DNA of 9,012 bases from Methanobacterium sp. (GTDB lineage Archaea > Methanobacteriota > Methanobacteria > Methanobacteriales > Methanobacteriaceae). The stretch covers positions 1-9,012 of the forward strand of contig JAHKLP010000100.1 in assembly GCA_020855015.1 (NCBI GenBank). The letters are read 5' to 3'. A program made the position numbers and the translations under genes. Shown here one piece after another: positions 8,816 through 9,012 of the stretch (positions are counted from its first letter, which is position 1; the number at the start of each line of letters is the position of its first letter). The notes beneath the pieces were generated by a model. It made no database searches. It saw only the letters and a list, made by a program, of their open reading frames with translations, and was not told where the DNA came from.

Positions 8816-9012
8816 ATGATTAGACAAGAAATGGTGGAAGAGGAAGTATGCCGCTTGTTCAAGGAAGCTGTTATTAAACTTCCAGATGATGTTAAAAAAG
8901 CTCTTAAAAATGCATATGATACGGAAGATGATGAAACTGCTCTTTTAAACCTCAAAGCCATTTTAGATAACATAAAAGCTGCTGAAGATATGGATATCCC
9001 ACTTTGCCAGGA
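8816..9012 (+). CDS. Fumarate hydratase class I, alpha subunit (N-terminal part, cut by window end)
   Basis: This frame is open from ATG at 8816 to the window edge, giving 65 residues and part of a 66th. The N-terminal pattern of a helical VEEEVCRLFKEA opening, a stretch about inter-helix residue counts, then DIPLCQ(D) at 60-66 matches the alpha subunit of two-subunit class I fumarases and tartrate dehydratases, where the cysteine of the P-x-CQDTG motif is the first ligand of the catalytic [4Fe-4S] cluster. The enzyme interconverts malate and fumarate in the incomplete reductive TCA pathway of methanogens, one branch fed by the pyruvate made by the neighbouring por operon. L-tartrate dehydratase is an alternative name but less likely in this context. 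The start may instead be ATG 8831 (five residues shorter). Confidence 0.8.
   Translation, partial: MIRQEMVEEEVCRLFKEAVIKLPDDVKKALKNAYDTEDDETALLNLKAILDNIKAAEDMDIPLCQ

Overview
The window is most likely chromosomal DNA of a methanogenic archaeon of the Methanobacteriales, probably a mesophilic Methanobacterium-type organism. Three things point there: the pyruvate:ferredoxin oxidoreductase gene order porC-D-A-B-E-F with two 16-cysteine polyferredoxins at its end, AT-rich spacers holding archaeal TATA-like boxes, and archaeal/methanogen Shine-Dalgarno sites (GGTGAT or GGAGG). The species-level guess is inference. I see no mobile element, CRISPR array, tRNA or rRNA, and no sign of recent transfer.

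The left half (1-4601) is transcribed leftward. In transcription order it holds: a dihydropteroate-synthase-like protein of unproven function (4601-3024); a TtuA/Ncs6-family tRNA 2-thiolation enzyme with two zinc fingers, a PP-loop and three putative Fe-S cysteines (2911-1988); a 66-residue beta-grasp sulfur carrier ending in Gly-Gly (1896-1696); a multi-pass site-2-protease-type metalloprotease whose start codon overlaps the carrier's stop (1696-641); and the N-terminal two-thirds or so of a DUF89/ARMT1-like metal-dependent phosphatase cut by the window edge (603-1). The thiolation enzyme and carrier form a plausible functional pair; the tight link to a membrane protease is the less expected part.

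A 333-bp AT-rich divergent region (4602-4934) separates the two halves. It carries a strong dyad overlapping the TATA box of the leftward gene, and two TATA candidates plus a 10-bp tandem repeat in front of the rightward operon.

The right half (4935-8687) is the compact porCDABEF operon, transcribed rightward. PorC, D, A and B are the gamma, delta, alpha (pyruvate-binding) and beta (thiamine-diphosphate) subunits. They catalyse reversible reductive carboxylation of acetyl-CoA to pyruvate, and PorE/PorF are thought to bring electrons to the enzyme. The operon ends in a 10-bp perfect hairpin that spans the porF stop codon and runs into T-rich repeats. A new gene then begins at 8816: the N-terminus of a class I fumarate hydratase alpha subunit, cut by the window end. 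Pyruvate synthesis followed by fumarase fits the incomplete reductive TCA pathway that methanogens use to make biosynthetic precursors.

I find no wholly new system. The best leads are the dyad operator, the carrier/protease coupling and the orphan DHPS-like protein.
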